From Chloroflexi bacterium UBA4736 (lineage in GTDB: Bacteria > Chloroflexota > Dormibacteria > Dormibacterales > Dormibacteraceae), in assembly GCA_002404015.1 (NCBI GenBank), contig DHIW01000108.1, positions 1 to 64,000 on the forward strand: a DNA stretch of 64,000 nucleotides. Direction: 5' to 3'. The position numbers and the translations under genes were made by a program. The first letter of the stretch is position 1. Each line of letters opens with the position of its first letter. Shown here one piece after another: positions 24,448 through 34,213 of this stretch. A model generated the notes under the pieces. It did no database searches, was not told the DNA's origin, and worked only from the letters and a program-made list of their open reading frames with translations.

Positions 24448-25592
24448 AGCACGGACTCCAGGACCTCGACCGCCTGCCGGCACTCGGCCAGCGTCGGCAC
24501 CAGGGCAACCCGGAAGTAGCCCTCGCCCGCCTCGCCGAAGAACGAGCCGGGCGCGACCACCACACCCGACTCCAGCAGGCGGGCCGCGAACGCCTCCGAC
24601 GTCTCGCCGTCGGGCACCTGGCACCAGAGATAGAAGGTGGCCTGGGAGCCGGCGACCCGGATCTGCCTGGAGCTGAAGAACTCGAGGAAGAGGTCGCGCT
24701 TGGCCGCGTAGACGGTGCGCATCCGCTGGACGTGCTCCTCGCCGGCCAGGGCAGTGATCGTGGCCCACTGGATGAACTCCGGGATCGCGACGCCGGCCAG
24801 CGGCCGGTACAGCTTCAGCCCGGCCACGATCCCGGGCGGCGCCACCACGAAGCCGGATCGGTAGCCGGTCATCGAGGAGCGCTTGCTCTGGGTGTTGAAC
24901 ACCGCGACGTGGGAGCGGTCGCCGACCTGCATCGCGGAGACAGGCGGTTCACCGAAGTAGATCTCGCTGTAGGCCTCGTCCGAGGCCACCACGAAGTCGT
25001 GGCGGGCGGCCCGTGCCGCCAGGTCCTCGTAGAAAGCCAGGGGTGCCATGGCCGCGGTTGGGTTATTGGGGTAGTTGACCCACACGATCGCGACCTCGTC
25101 CCAGCTCGCGGGGTCGACCTCGTCCCAGTCGGGCAGAAAACCGTTCGATTCGCGGAGCGGCAGCCGGACGACCCGGCCGCCCGCCATCATGGCCCCCCGT
25201 TCGGGGATGGGATAGCCAGGATCGCAGACGACGACGATGTTCTTCCGGCTGCGCGGATCCATCGCCACGAACGGAAAGCTGTAGACCGCCTCCTTGCTGC
25301 CCAGCGTCGGCATGACCTCTTGCTGGGGGTCCAGCGCCACCCCGTAGCGGCGCGCGCACCAGGCCGCGATCGCCTCCCTGAGCTCCGGCAGGCCCTCGGC
25401 CTTGGGATAGTGCAAGCGCTCCTCGACGCTCTCCACAAGGGTTCGGCGGATGCTCTCGTCGGTCGCCTCGTGGGGGTCGCCGACGCTGAAGTCGATCAGG
25501 TTCACGCCCTTCGCGAGAGCGCGCTTGCGCGCCTCGTCCAGCGCGAGGAACGGGTACGGCCGCATGTTGGCGAGGACCGGGTTTATCCGCAT
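24444..25592 (-). CDS. dapC: Succinyldiaminopimelate transaminase
   Basis: The 382-residue class I/II PLP aminotransferase starts MRINPVLANMRPYPFLALDEA. The PLP lysine is in NTQSKRSSMTGYRSGF, and WVNYPNNPTAA carries the conserved Asn-Pro pair, with SDEAYSEIYF before it. Its position between dapE and dapD, overlapping both by about 4-10 bp, strongly supports the N-succinyl-LL-DAP aminotransferase role: it makes succinyl-DAP from the 2-amino-6-oxo intermediate with glutamate. Sequence alone would allow other aspartate-family transaminases. Confidence 0.9.
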   Translation of the reverse strand: MRINPVLANMRPYPFLALDEARKRALAKGVNLIDFSVGDPHEATDESIRRTLVESVEERLHYPKAEGLPELREAIAAWCARRYGVALDPQQEVMPTLGSKEAVYSFPFVAMDPRSRKNIVVVCDPGYPIPERGAMMAGGRVVRLPLRESNGFLPDWDEVDPASWDEVAIVWVNYPNNPTAAMAPLAFYEDLAARAARHDFVVASDEAYSEIYFGEPPVSAMQVGDRSHVAVFNTQSKRSSMTGYRSGFVVAPPGIVAGLKLYRPLAGVAIPEFIQWATITALAGEEHVQRMRTVYAAKRDLFLEFFSSRQIRVAGSQATFYLWCQVPDGETSEAFAARLLESGVVVAPGSFFGEAGEGYFRVALVPTLAECRQAVEVLESVL

Positions 25593-26632
25593 AGGAAGCG
25601 CCGCAGGATGTGAAGATTAGCGACCATCGCCTCGACCGCGATTCGCTCGTCCCGCCGGTGGGCCAGCTCGGGGTCGCCGGGCCCGAAATTGACCGCGTCC
25701 AGCCCGCGCTGGGCGAACTCGGCGACCGGCGTCCAGGCCTGCTTGGGCTGGAGCGGCAGCTGCTCCTCCTCCTCCCCACTCCTCCGCAACCGCTCCAGCA
25801 GCTTGTTCTCGACATTAACGGGCGCGCCGGGCGCGTTGCTGAGCACCGTCAGCCGGCCGGCCGGCCCGACCAGCTCGCGCAGCCGTTGCTCGGCCTGCTC
25901 CGGCGATCGAGTGCCGGCGTACCGGAAGTTGAGGCCGCATGTCACCCGGTCGGGAATCACGTTGTTGGCGATGCCGCCCGCGATCTCGGTGACGCTCAGG
26001 ACCTCCTTGAACTCGAGGCCGCCTATCTCGACCCGCTGTGGCGCGGCCGTGGCCACCGCCTGCAGCGCAAGCACCGCTTTGTGGATGGCGTTCTCGCCCA
26101 GCCAGGGCCGGGCCGAGTGGGCCGCGACGCCGCTGAACTCCAGGTCCGCCTTGATGTTGCCCAGGCAGCCGGCCTGGATCGAGTTGGCGGTGGGCTCCAT
26201 CATCACGACCAGCCGGGCCTCCGACAACTCGGGACAGCTGTCGAAGAGGCCGTCCAGCACCGACTCGGCCAGCGGCAGCTCCTCCCGGCCGAACACCACG
26301 AACAACGGATTGAGTCGCGCACCCGCGAGATCGCGGGCGAGCTCCAGCATCACGGCCAGCGAGCCCTTCATGTCGCAGGCGCCCAGCCCGTGCACGAACT
26401 GCCCGTCCAGGCGTCCGGGAAGGTTGCCCTGGGCGGGCACCGTGTCCGAGTGGCCGGCCAGCACCACGTCGACCGGGCCGGGCGGGCCGAAGACGAGGGC
26501 GTCGGGCTGCAGGTGGCGGACGGCCTCCACCCGTTCCGCCATCCAGCTGGTGATGGCCGCCTCCTCGCGGCTCACAGAGGGGATGTTCACGAGGTCCAGG
26601 GCGAGCGCCGCCAGGCGCTCGTGGTCGCTCAC
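25583..26632 (-). CDS. dapE: Succinyl-diaminopimelate desuccinylase
   Basis: M20 zinc peptidase family, 349 residues, releasing succinate from N-succinyl-LL-DAP. Metal and catalytic motifs: LAGHSDTVP, LGACDMKGSLA, VVFGREELPL (catalytic Glu pair) and MMEPTANSIQAGCLGNI; the dimerisation domain follows with EFSGVAAHSARPWLGENAIHK. Near the C-terminus ELAHRRDERI provides the last His ligand (HTxDE in many members). The GTG start 26632 overlaps nothing; hflX ends 13 bp upstream. It overlaps the dapC start by 10 bp. Confidence 0.9.
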   Translation of the reverse strand: MSDHERLAALALDLVNIPSVSREEAAITSWMAERVEAVRHLQPDALVFGPPGPVDVVLAGHSDTVPAQGNLPGRLDGQFVHGLGACDMKGSLAVMLELARDLAGARLNPLFVVFGREELPLAESVLDGLFDSCPELSEARLVVMMEPTANSIQAGCLGNIKADLEFSGVAAHSARPWLGENAIHKAVLALQAVATAAPQRVEIGGLEFKEVLSVTEIAGGIANNVIPDRVTCGLNFRYAGTRSPEQAEQRLRELVGPAGRLTVLSNAPGAPVNVENKLLERLRRSGEEEEQLPLQPKQAWTPVAEFAQRGLDAVNFGPGDPELAHRRDERIAVEAMVANLHILRRFLCG

Positions 26633-26645
26633 GCTCGGGGGCAGA

Positions 26646-27920
26646 TCACGAGACCAGGTAGTCCTGGAAGCGGCGCACCGCCTCGCGGGGGGCCCGGGCC
26701 CAGGCCTTGGTCCCGCTCTCCGTGTATTCGGTGCGCTCCAGGCCTCCCATCTGGCGCAGCTCCGCCAGGACCGCCTCCCGGCCGTAGGGGATCAGCAGCT
26801 CGATCACCACCAGGTCGAGACCGGTGGCCCGGTCCAGCGCACTGAGAAGGCCGTCCAGGCCCCAGCCCAGCCCGGCCGAGATCGGCACGGCTCCCGGAAA
26901 CCGCTGATCCAGCTCGCGCACCACGCGGCGCAGCGTCGCGGGCCCTACCAGGTCGGTTTTGTTGAGAGCGACCACGCGCGGCTTCCCGGCCGCGTCCAAC
27001 TGTTCCAGGACCTCCTCCACGGTGGCCGCCTGCTCGGCCACGGCGGGCGCGCTGACATCGAGCACCTCCAGCACCACGTCGGCGTGCGTAACCTCCTCCA
27101 GGGTGGCGCGAAAGGCGGCCACCAGGTCGGTCGGCAGCTTCTGGATGAAGCCGACGGTGTCGGTGAGCAGGACTTCGCGGCGGGTTGGCAGCTGGAGCCG
27201 CCGCGTGGTCGGGTCCAGGGTGGCGAAGAGCTTGTTCTCGGCCCGCACCCCCGCCCCGGTCAGGGCGTTGAGAATCGTGGACTTGCCGGCGTTGGTGTAA
27301 CCCACGATGGCGACCGTCTTGCGGTCCGACCCCCGCCGGGAGGCCCGCTGCTGCTCACGCTGCGAGCGCACCTGCTCGAGCTCCTGCTCCAGGTCCTTAA
27401 GCCGCTTCCGAATGCGGCGGCGCTCGACCTCGATCTGCTGCTCGCCGGGGCCGCCCCGCGTGCCGATCCCGCCGCCCTGGCGGTGGTAGTCGTAGGCCCC
27501 GATGAGGCGCGGCAGCAGGTGATGCAGCTGGGCCGATTCGACCTGCAGCCGGCCCTCACGGGTGCGGGCGTGCTGGGCGAAGATGTCGAGGATCAGCTCC
27601 GTCCGGTCGACCACCCGGATCTTCAGCTCGGCCTCCAGGTTGCGCTGCTGGCGGGGGCTCAGGTCCTCGTTGCAGATCACCAGGTCGTAGCGGAGCTCGT
27701 CGCGGGCTTCCTTGATCTCGGCCACCTTGCCGCGGCCGACGAAGGTCCCTGGCTCGACCTGCTCGCGCCGCTGCAGCTCGGACGCGACGACGTCGGCGCC
27801 GGCGGTGCGTGTGAGCTCCGCCAGCTCCCTCATCTGCTCGTCGATCTCCGGTTGGGAGGTCCCGGGCAGAAGCACGCCGATCAGGTAGGCCCGCTCGTGG
27901 CCCGGTTCGGTCGAGATCAA
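26646..27920 (-). CDS. hflX: Ribosome-associated GTPase HflX
   Basis: GTPase that splits or rescues stalled ribosomes in its family. The 424 residues hold the N-terminal HflX domain (SELQRREQVEPGTFVGRGKVAEI; DLSPRQQRNLEAEL), a coiled-coil (IRKRLKDLEQELEQVRSQREQQ), and the G domain: GYTNAGKST (G1), DTVGFIQKLP (G3), NKTDL (G4). TTG 27920 is chosen because it overlaps the miaA TGA; the frame upstream runs antisense-like in miaA. A neighbour of miaA as in many bacteria. Confidence 0.94.
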   Translation of the reverse strand: MISTEPGHERAYLIGVLLPGTSQPEIDEQMRELAELTRTAGADVVASELQRREQVEPGTFVGRGKVAEIKEARDELRYDLVICNEDLSPRQQRNLEAELKIRVVDRTELILDIFAQHARTREGRLQVESAQLHHLLPRLIGAYDYHRQGGGIGTRGGPGEQQIEVERRRIRKRLKDLEQELEQVRSQREQQRASRRGSDRKTVAIVGYTNAGKSTILNALTGAGVRAENKLFATLDPTTRRLQLPTRREVLLTDTVGFIQKLPTDLVAAFRATLEEVTHADVVLEVLDVSAPAVAEQAATVEEVLEQLDAAGKPRVVALNKTDLVGPATLRRVVRELDQRFPGAVPISAGLGWGLDGLLSALDRATGLDLVVIELLIPYGREAVLAELRQMGGLERTEYTESGTKAWARAPREAVRRFQDYLVS

Positions 27921-28795
27921 TCCATCTGCTCCGCCAGGTGCTTCAGGATAGCGGGCACCGGATCGGCGACCGCCTCCACCCAGTGGATGCGGTCGTCCCT
28001 TCGCAGCCATCTCAGCTGGTAGCGCGCGTAGCGGCGGTTGGACTGGGCCATCTTGAGCGGCAACTCGGCCAGTGTCAGCTCGCCGCGGAGGTGGGCCAGG
28101 GCCTCCTTGTAGCCGATTCCGGTCAGGACCTGGGAGCTGGCCGGAACGCCGGCCTCCAGCGCGCGCCGCGTTTCCTCTATCAGCCCCCGCTCTACCTGCT
28201 CCCGAGAGCGCTCCTCCAGGCGGCGGTCCACGACCTCCAGAGGAGCCTCCAGGCCGACCCGAATCGCTCGCCACTCGGGGGGGCGGCGCCGGCGGTGGCG
28301 GGCCAGCGGCGGCCCCGACACCTCCAGGATCTCGATCGCCCGGATCAGCCGGACCGGGTTGCGGCGGTCCACCTCGGCCGCCGGGTCCAGCCTATCCAGA
28401 AGTGTCGCCAGCTCCGCGACCGAGAGCCGCTCGAGCTCCCGGCGGCGGTCCGGCCGGGGCGGCGTGCCCGCCAGGGCATAGCCGTCGGTCAGAGCATTGA
28501 CATAGAGCACGCTGCCGCCCTCCACGACCGGCAGCCGGCCCCCGGCCGCGATCTCGGCGATGGCCGTGCTCGCCGACGCCACGTAGTCGTGGACGTTGAA
28601 GGGCCGTACAGGGTCCACGAAGTCGACCAGGTGGTACGGCACGGCCTGGCGCTGGGCGGGCGTGGGCTTGTTGGTGGCGATGTCGAGCCGCCGGTACACC
28701 TGGCGCGAGTCGGCGACCACCACCTCGCCGCCGAGCGCCCTGGCCACCTCGAAGGCGGCCCGGCTCTTGCCGATGCCGGTCGGTCCCAGGATCAC
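27917..28795 (-). CDS. miaA: tRNA dimethylallyltransferase
   Basis: Transfers the dimethylallyl group to N6 of A37 in tRNAs reading UNN codons. The P-loop GPTGIGKS, ADSRQVYRRLDIATNKP, YHLVDFVDP, and the later GIGYKEALAHLRGE and RRYARYQLRWLRRD are diagnostic. The last standard start is the GTG at 28795, which leaves only a single residue before the first beta strand (292 residues). A CTG at 28819 overlapping the mutL TGA (CTGA) would add eight residues and matches the arrangement seen for miaB. Both starts share the same stop. It acts before MiaB, encoded nearby. Confidence 0.92.
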   Translation of the reverse strand: MILGPTGIGKSRAAFEVARALGGEVVVADSRQVYRRLDIATNKPTPAQRQAVPYHLVDFVDPVRPFNVHDYVASASTAIAEIAAGGRLPVVEGGSVLYVNALTDGYALAGTPPRPDRRRELERLSVAELATLLDRLDPAAEVDRRNPVRLIRAIEILEVSGPPLARHRRRRPPEWRAIRVGLEAPLEVVDRRLEERSREQVERGLIEETRRALEAGVPASSQVLTGIGYKEALAHLRGELTLAELPLKMAQSNRRYARYQLRWLRRDDRIHWVEAVADPVPAILKHLAEQMD

Positions 28796-28815
28796 CGGGA
28801 CCGCGAAGCCGGGTC

Positions 28816-30465
28816 TCAGTAGTTGCGCCGGAAGTGGCGCTTCAGGTCCTGCCACTCGAGGAGAAGGCGCGTGGGCCGCCCGTGAGGGCAGGTGACCGAG
28901 TGCTCGGCGGCCTCCAGCTCGCTCAGAAGCCGGCGCTGCTCCACCGGGTCGAGCTGATCCCCGAAGCGGACCGCCGAGTGGCACGCGAGCGAGGCGGCGG
29001 CCTTCTCGACCGAGTCCCCGGAGCGTTGGTCCGCCAGGACGCTGAGCATCTCCTGCAGGGCGCCCTCGACCCGGCCCGGCGGAGTCTCGCTGGGCGCCGC
29101 CAGCACGCGCAGAGTGCCCGGTCCGAAGTCTTCCAGCTGGAAGCCGACCGCCGCCAGCCGCTCGCCGTGGTCGGCGGCGGCCGCCACCTGGGCCGGCTCC
29201 AGCTCGACCGTCTGCGGCAGCAAGAGCTGCTGTGAGGAGGCGGGCGAACCCGCCAGGCGGGCCAGGAAGAGGTTGTAGAGCACGCGTTCGTGGGCCGCAT
29301 GCTGGTCCACCAGCACAACGCCCTCGGCGCTCTCGGCGACCAGGTAGCCGTCGAGCACCTGGCCGAGCGCCCGCAGCGGAGAGGCCGGCGGGGCGGCCGG
29401 CGCCTCGGCGGCATGCGCGAGCTCGGCCGGGGGGTCGTGGAGCGTCATCTGCCGGGAAGGCCGGTCGGCGGGCTCCGAGGGGTCGGCCGGCACGGGCAGC
29501 CTGTAGGTCTGGCTTCCCGTGAGCGCTGCCCGGACCGCGCGCTGGACCACGGCGAAGAGGGCTCTCTCGTCGTGAAAACGCACCTCGCGCTTGGCCGGGT
29601 GGACGTTGACGTCGACCTCTCGCGGATCGACCTCGAGGTCGAGCACCGCGACCGGGTAGCGGCCGCGCTCGAGCTGGCCCAGGTAGGACTCTTCGATGGC
29701 GAAGCCGAGGGCCCGGGACGAGATCGGGCGGCCGTTCACCGCGAGCGTGATCGCATCCCGGTTGCCCCGGCTCAGCCGCGGCTGAGAGGTCATCCCGCGC
29801 AGGCCTTCCCCGTCCACGTCCAACATCTCCGACGCGACCGCGACTCCGTGGACCGCCGCGATCGCCCGCCTCAGGTCGCCGTCCCCCGGCGTCTTCAGAG
29901 CCGTCCTGCCCTCCACCCTCACCTCGAAGCGAACGTGGGGGTGCAGCTGGGCGTAGGCGGACACCGCCTTGAGGCAGGTTGCCTGCTCGGTTGCCTCCGA
30001 CTTCAGGAACTTGAGCCGGGCCGGGGTGTTGGCGAAGAGGTCGCGGACTTCGATCACCGTGCCCGGCGCCGGCGCCTCCGCGCCCTCCTCGATGACCTGG
30101 CCTTCGCGCAGGCGGATCCGGGCCCCCGAGCTCCGGCACTCGACGTCCGCCACGGCGGCCACGCTGGCGAGAGCCTCGCCCCGGAAGCCGAGGCTGGCGA
30201 TCGCGTCCAGGTCGTCCAGGGTCGCCACCTTGTTGGTCGCGTGGCGCAGGAACGCCAGCGCCAGCTGGTCGGCCGGGATGCCGGCGCCGTCGTCAGCGAC
30301 CCGGATCAGGGTTCGGCCCGAGCCCACGATCTCGACGCTGACGCGGCGGGCGCCGGCGTCGAGAGAGTTCTCGACCAGCTCCTTGACGATCGAGGCCGGG
30401 CGTTCGATCACCTCGCCCGCAGCGATCGCGTCCGCGACCTGGGGTGGAAGGAGTCGGATGGGCAT
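28816..30465 (-). CDS. mutL: DNA mismatch repair protein MutL
   Basis: The 549-residue protein has a GHKL ATPase N-terminus (AIAAGEVIERPASIVKELVENSLDAGA; VADDGAGIP; GFRGEALASVAAV; NTPARLKFLK) and a C-terminal dimerisation domain with the metal-site motif DQHAAHERVLYN together with SLACHSAVRF and CPHGRP, suggesting an active MutL endonuclease as in bacteria that lack MutH. The Pro/Ala-rich linker is short. The ATG lies 2 bp after the mutS stop, and its own stop is followed closely by miaA. Confidence 0.95.
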   Translation of the reverse strand: MPIRLLPPQVADAIAAGEVIERPASIVKELVENSLDAGARRVSVEIVGSGRTLIRVADDGAGIPADQLALAFLRHATNKVATLDDLDAIASLGFRGEALASVAAVADVECRSSGARIRLREGQVIEEGAEAPAPGTVIEVRDLFANTPARLKFLKSEATEQATCLKAVSAYAQLHPHVRFEVRVEGRTALKTPGDGDLRRAIAAVHGVAVASEMLDVDGEGLRGMTSQPRLSRGNRDAITLAVNGRPISSRALGFAIEESYLGQLERGRYPVAVLDLEVDPREVDVNVHPAKREVRFHDERALFAVVQRAVRAALTGSQTYRLPVPADPSEPADRPSRQMTLHDPPAELAHAAEAPAAPPASPLRALGQVLDGYLVAESAEGVVLVDQHAAHERVLYNLFLARLAGSPASSQQLLLPQTVELEPAQVAAAADHGERLAAVGFQLEDFGPGTLRVLAAPSETPPGRVEGALQEMLSVLADQRSGDSVEKAAASLACHSAVRFGDQLDPVEQRRLLSELEAAEHSVTCPHGRPTRLLLEWQDLKRHFRRNY

Positions 30466-30467
30466 GG

Positions 30468-32942
30468 CTAGTTGAGCCGGGCGCGCAGCTCGTACAGCTT
30501 CTGCAGCGCCTCCAGCGGGCTGAGCTGGTCGAGCTCCAGGTGCTCCAGCTCGGAACGCAGCGGGTCCTCGACGGGTGCCAGCGGCAGCCCCAGCTGCTGC
30601 TCCGGGGGCTCCAGCGGCTGTCGCCGCTCCAGCTCGCCGAGGACGGCCCGGGCACGCGCGATCAGCTGCTGCGGCAGGCCGGCCAGGGCCGCCACGTGAA
30701 TTCCGTACGAGCGGTCGGCGCCGCCCGGCACCACCCGGTGCAGGAAGCGCACGGTCTCCCCCTCCTCCAGCACCTCGACCCTCTGGTTGCGGACCCGGGG
30801 CAGGCGGTCAGCGAGTGCCGTGAGCTCGTGGTAGTGGGTGGCGAACAGGGTCCGGCAGCCGAGTCGGGGAGAGTCGTGGATGTGCTCGACGACCGCCTGC
30901 GCGATCGAGACGCCGTCGTAGGTCGAGGTGCCCCTCCCCACCTCGTCGAAAACCACGAGCGAGGCTCGCGTGGCGTGGTTCAGGATGTTGGCGGTCTCGG
31001 TCATCTCCACCATGAATGTGGACATGCCGGCCGAGAGGTCGTCGTGGGCGCCCACGCGGGTGAAGATCCGGTCGGCTATCCCGATCATCGTGCCCTCGGC
31101 CGCCGGCACGAAGCTTCCGCACTGGGCCAGGAGCACGATCAGGGCGACCTGGCGCAGGTATGTCGACTTGCCGGCCATGTTGGGTCCCGTGAGGATCACG
31201 ACCTGCTCGGCGTCGGGGTCGAGGACGAGGTCGTTGGGTACGAAACTGCCGGGGCCCAGGGCCGCTTCGACCAGGGGGTGGCGGCCCTCGACGATGCTCA
31301 GGCGGAGACCCGCCGAGACTTCCGGCCGCGCCCAGCCCAGGTCGGCGGCCGCCTCCGCCAGCCCGCAGGTCGCGTCCAGCTCGCCGATCGCCTCCGCCGT
31401 CGCCAGCAGCGCCGGCGCCGCCTCGCCCACACGAGCGTGCAGCAGGCGGAGGATCTCGAGCTCTCTGGCCACGCGGTCCTGCTGGGCGTTCAGCACGACC
31501 GCCTCCCGCTCCTTAAGCCCCGGCGTGATGTAGCGCTCGCCCGTGGTCAGCGTCTGCTTGCGGATGTACTCATCCGGCGCCTGCGCCTGCTGGGCGTGGC
31601 TGATCTCGATGTAGTAGCCGAAGACCCGGTTGTAGCCCACCTTCAGGCTCTTCATCCCGGTTCGCTCCCGCTCTGCCGCCTCCAGCCCCGCGATCCACTC
31701 ACGCGCCTCCCGCGAGGCCGACTGGATGCCGTCCAGCTCGCTGTCGTAGCCGGGCCTGACGGCTCCCCCCTCTCTCATGACAGCGGGTGGGTCCTCGACC
31801 AGCGCGGCCGCCAGGTCGGCCGCCAGCGCCTCGTCCGGAATGATCTCGGCCGCCCGGGTCCGGAGCGCCAGCGAGGTCGCGGCGGCGGCGATCTCGGCCA
31901 GGCCGGGCAGTGCCTCCAGCGAGCGCCTCAGGGCGACCAGCTCGCGGGGCGAGGCCAGGCCCTGGGCGGCCCGGCTGACCAGGCGCTCGAGGTCGCCGAC
32001 CGCCCCCAGGGCGTCATGGAGCGACTCGCGCAGCCGGGGGCCCGCGGCCAGCTCGGCCACTGAGCCCAACCGGAGCTCGATCGCCTCCACGTCGCGCAGC
32101 GGCGCCCAGAGCCAGGCGCGCAGGCGGCGGGCGCCGATCGGCGTGGCCGTGCGGTTGACGAGCTTCAGGAGGCCCGGCAGCTCCAGGTTGCGGACCGTGG
32201 CCGGGTCGAGCTGCATGGTGGCGTCAGGTGAGTAGGTGCGGACTCGCAGCAGGCCCGGGCGAACAGCGACCTGGTTGCCCTCGAGGTACTCGAGCAGCAC
32301 GCCGGCGGCGCCCACCGCGAGGGGTGTGTCCTCGGCCCCGACCGCCGCCAAGTGGGCGACTCCGAGGGTGTCCTTCAGGCGCCGGCGGCCGCGCTCCGGA
32401 TCGAAGCGGTACTCTTCGATCGCGGGCGGGGTGAGCAGCTCGGCCGGAGCCAGGCGCTCCACCTCGGCCTGCAGGCGGTCCGCCGCCAGCTGGCACAGGA
32501 GCAGCTCCCCGGTCGAGATGTCGCAGGCGGAGAGGCCCGCCTCGGCGCCCCGGCTCCAGGCCGCCAACAGGTAGTTGGAGCGGCCCGGCTCGAGGTAGGC
32601 GTCCTCCAGGACCGTACCCGGCGTGAGGACCCTGGTGACCGCGCGGCGGACCACCTTCTTGCCGTCGGGAGCCTCGACCTGGTCGCAGATCACAACCTTG
32701 CGCCCCGCCCGCAGGAGCTTGCCGACGTAGGCCTCCCAGGAGTGGTGGGGCACGCCGCACATGGGCTGGCGGCCGCCTTTCAGGGGCCGCGAGGTCAGGG
32801 TGACGCCCATGATCGGCGCGGCCGCGACGGCGTCGTCGAAGAAGATCTCGTAGAAGTCGCCGAGCCGGAAGAGGAGGATCGCGTCCGGGTGCCGCTCCTT
32901 GGCGTCCCAGTACTGACGCATGGCAGGGGTGTCGGCCGTCAC
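30468..32942 (-). CDS. mutS: DNA mismatch repair protein MutS
   Basis: The 824-residue mismatch sensor carries the Phe-x-Glu mismatch wedge (GDFYEIFFDD), the connector and clamp domains, and the ABC ATPase with Walker A GPNMAGKSTYLRQ, the ST(A)FMVEMTETANIL signature and DEVGRGTSTYDG (Walker B), followed by the ATHYHELTAL motif. The GTG start overlaps the miaB stop (GTGA). The length fits MutS1. The tail after the ATPase includes the helix-turn-helix and a dimer region. Confidence 0.96.
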   Translation of the reverse strand: MTADTPAMRQYWDAKERHPDAILLFRLGDFYEIFFDDAVAAAPIMGVTLTSRPLKGGRQPMCGVPHHSWEAYVGKLLRAGRKVVICDQVEAPDGKKVVRRAVTRVLTPGTVLEDAYLEPGRSNYLLAAWSRGAEAGLSACDISTGELLLCQLAADRLQAEVERLAPAELLTPPAIEEYRFDPERGRRRLKDTLGVAHLAAVGAEDTPLAVGAAGVLLEYLEGNQVAVRPGLLRVRTYSPDATMQLDPATVRNLELPGLLKLVNRTATPIGARRLRAWLWAPLRDVEAIELRLGSVAELAAGPRLRESLHDALGAVGDLERLVSRAAQGLASPRELVALRRSLEALPGLAEIAAAATSLALRTRAAEIIPDEALAADLAAALVEDPPAVMREGGAVRPGYDSELDGIQSASREAREWIAGLEAAERERTGMKSLKVGYNRVFGYYIEISHAQQAQAPDEYIRKQTLTTGERYITPGLKEREAVVLNAQQDRVARELEILRLLHARVGEAAPALLATAEAIGELDATCGLAEAAADLGWARPEVSAGLRLSIVEGRHPLVEAALGPGSFVPNDLVLDPDAEQVVILTGPNMAGKSTYLRQVALIVLLAQCGSFVPAAEGTMIGIADRIFTRVGAHDDLSAGMSTFMVEMTETANILNHATRASLVVFDEVGRGTSTYDGVSIAQAVVEHIHDSPRLGCRTLFATHYHELTALADRLPRVRNQRVEVLEEGETVRFLHRVVPGGADRSYGIHVAALAGLPQQLIARARAVLGELERRQPLEPPEQQLGLPLAPVEDPLRSELEHLELDQLSPLEALQKLYELRARLN

Positions 32943-34213
32943 GCGGCGCTTCCGGCCAGCTGGCCGGGGGTCGCCTCCTCAACCAGTACCTGGACCATCC
33001 GGCCAGGCTGAACACGGGCGCGCTTGACGACCACCCGCTTGCCCTGGCGGTTGCGCCCGTAGGGGCGGCCTAGCTCGTCGTCGCCCTCCACCAGGACGTC
33101 GACCCGGCGGCCCACCCAGCGGGCGGTCTTGCGGCCCGCGATCGCGCGCTGCAGCTCCAGCAGGTCGTTGAGGCGGCGCCGCTTCTCCTCGGCAGGGACG
33201 TCATCCGGCCAGTGCTCGCCGGCGTGGGTGCCAGGTCGCGGCGAGTACTGGGCCAGGTGGACCACGTCGAACTCCAGGTCCTCAAGGAGCCGCCGGGTGT
33301 TGAGAAACATCTCCTCCGTCTCGCCCGGGAAGCCGACGATCACGTCGGTGTACAGGCCGAGGTCGGGCATCGCGGCCCTGGCCCGTTCCACAATCGAGCG
33401 ATAGTGGCGCACCTGGTAGCCGCGCGCCATGCGCTTGAGCATGAAGTCGTCCCCCGACTGGATGGGCAGCTGCAGCTCGTGGGCCACCACGTCGCTGGCC
33501 GCCATGACGTCCAGCAGCTCCATCTCCAGGTCCTGCGGATGGGAGGTAATGAAGCGGAGCCGGAGCAGGCCGGGGATGCCCTCGACCTGGCGGACCAGCG
33601 CGGCCAGGCCGCTTCCTGAGGCGGGGTCGCGGTAGTCGTCGACGTTCTGGCCCAGCAGAACGACCTCTCGCGCGCCTTCCGCGACGGCCCGCCGGCACCT
33701 CTGCAGAACCTGGGCGGCCGGCACGCAGACCTCGCGGCCCCGCACCTGGGGGACGATACAGAAGGTGCAGTTGTGGTCGCAGCCCTGGATCACGTTGACG
33801 TAGTAGCTGATCCCGGTCCGACCCGCGGCCGGGAGCGGCTCGCCGTGCGCGTAGTCGTAGCGCGACTCCAGGGTCTCGATGAAGGGCCGGTACTCACCGA
33901 TCGGCACCACCGCATCCAGCTGCGGGAAGCGCTCCAGCAGCCGGTCGCCTTCCTTCTTGACTATGCAGCCGGTGACGGCGATGGTCCGCTCCGGGGTCTT
34001 CCACTCGCGCAGCTCGTGCAGCTTGGAGTAAACCTTGTCCTCCGACTGCTGACGGACGACGCAGGTGTTGAGGACAGCGATGTCGGCCCGCTGGAGGTCC
34101 TTCTCTTCCGCATAGCCGGCCGCCAGGAGCTGTCGCGAGAGGCTCTCCGAGTCCGCCAGGTTCATCTGGCACCCGATCGTCCAGACGTGGAACGTGCGAG
34201 CTTTCGGGCTCAG
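32939..34213 (-). CDS. miaB: tRNA-2-methylthio-N6-dimethylallyladenosine synthase
   Basis: Radical-SAM methylthiotransferase completing ms2i6A37. The N-terminal UPF0004 domain holds Cys in TIGCQMNLADSE, LNTCVVR and TGCIVKKEG; the radical SAM motif is GCDHNCTFCIVP; a TRAM domain ends the protein. There is no ATG, GTG or TTG between the spoVS stop and the first essential Cys; the only reasonable start is CTG 34213, overlapping the spoVS TGA (CTGA) with GGTGGAG five bases upstream, giving 424 residues of normal length. The frame further upstream is antisense-like within spoVS. Confidence 0.93.
   Translation of the reverse strand: MSPKARTFHVWTIGCQMNLADSESLSRQLLAAGYAEEKDLQRADIAVLNTCVVRQQSEDKVYSKLHELREWKTPERTIAVTGCIVKKEGDRLLERFPQLDAVVPIGEYRPFIETLESRYDYAHGEPLPAAGRTGISYYVNVIQGCDHNCTFCIVPQVRGREVCVPAAQVLQRCRRAVAEGAREVVLLGQNVDDYRDPASGSGLAALVRQVEGIPGLLRLRFITSHPQDLEMELLDVMAASDVVAHELQLPIQSGDDFMLKRMARGYQVRHYRSIVERARAAMPDLGLYTDVIVGFPGETEEMFLNTRRLLEDLEFDVVHLAQYSPRPGTHAGEHWPDDVPAEEKRRRLNDLLELQRAIAGRKTARWVGRRVDVLVEGDDELGRPYGRNRQGKRVVVKRARVQPGRMVQVLVEEATPGQLAGSAA

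Noticed and set aside
27917..30139. A 740-residue reading of miaA with a long N-terminal extension
   Set aside because: The extension is antisense-free but lies in the wrong frame of mutL and has low-complexity Arg/Gly/Pro composition; the MiaA P-loop lies at the end of it, so the gene starts near 28795-28819.
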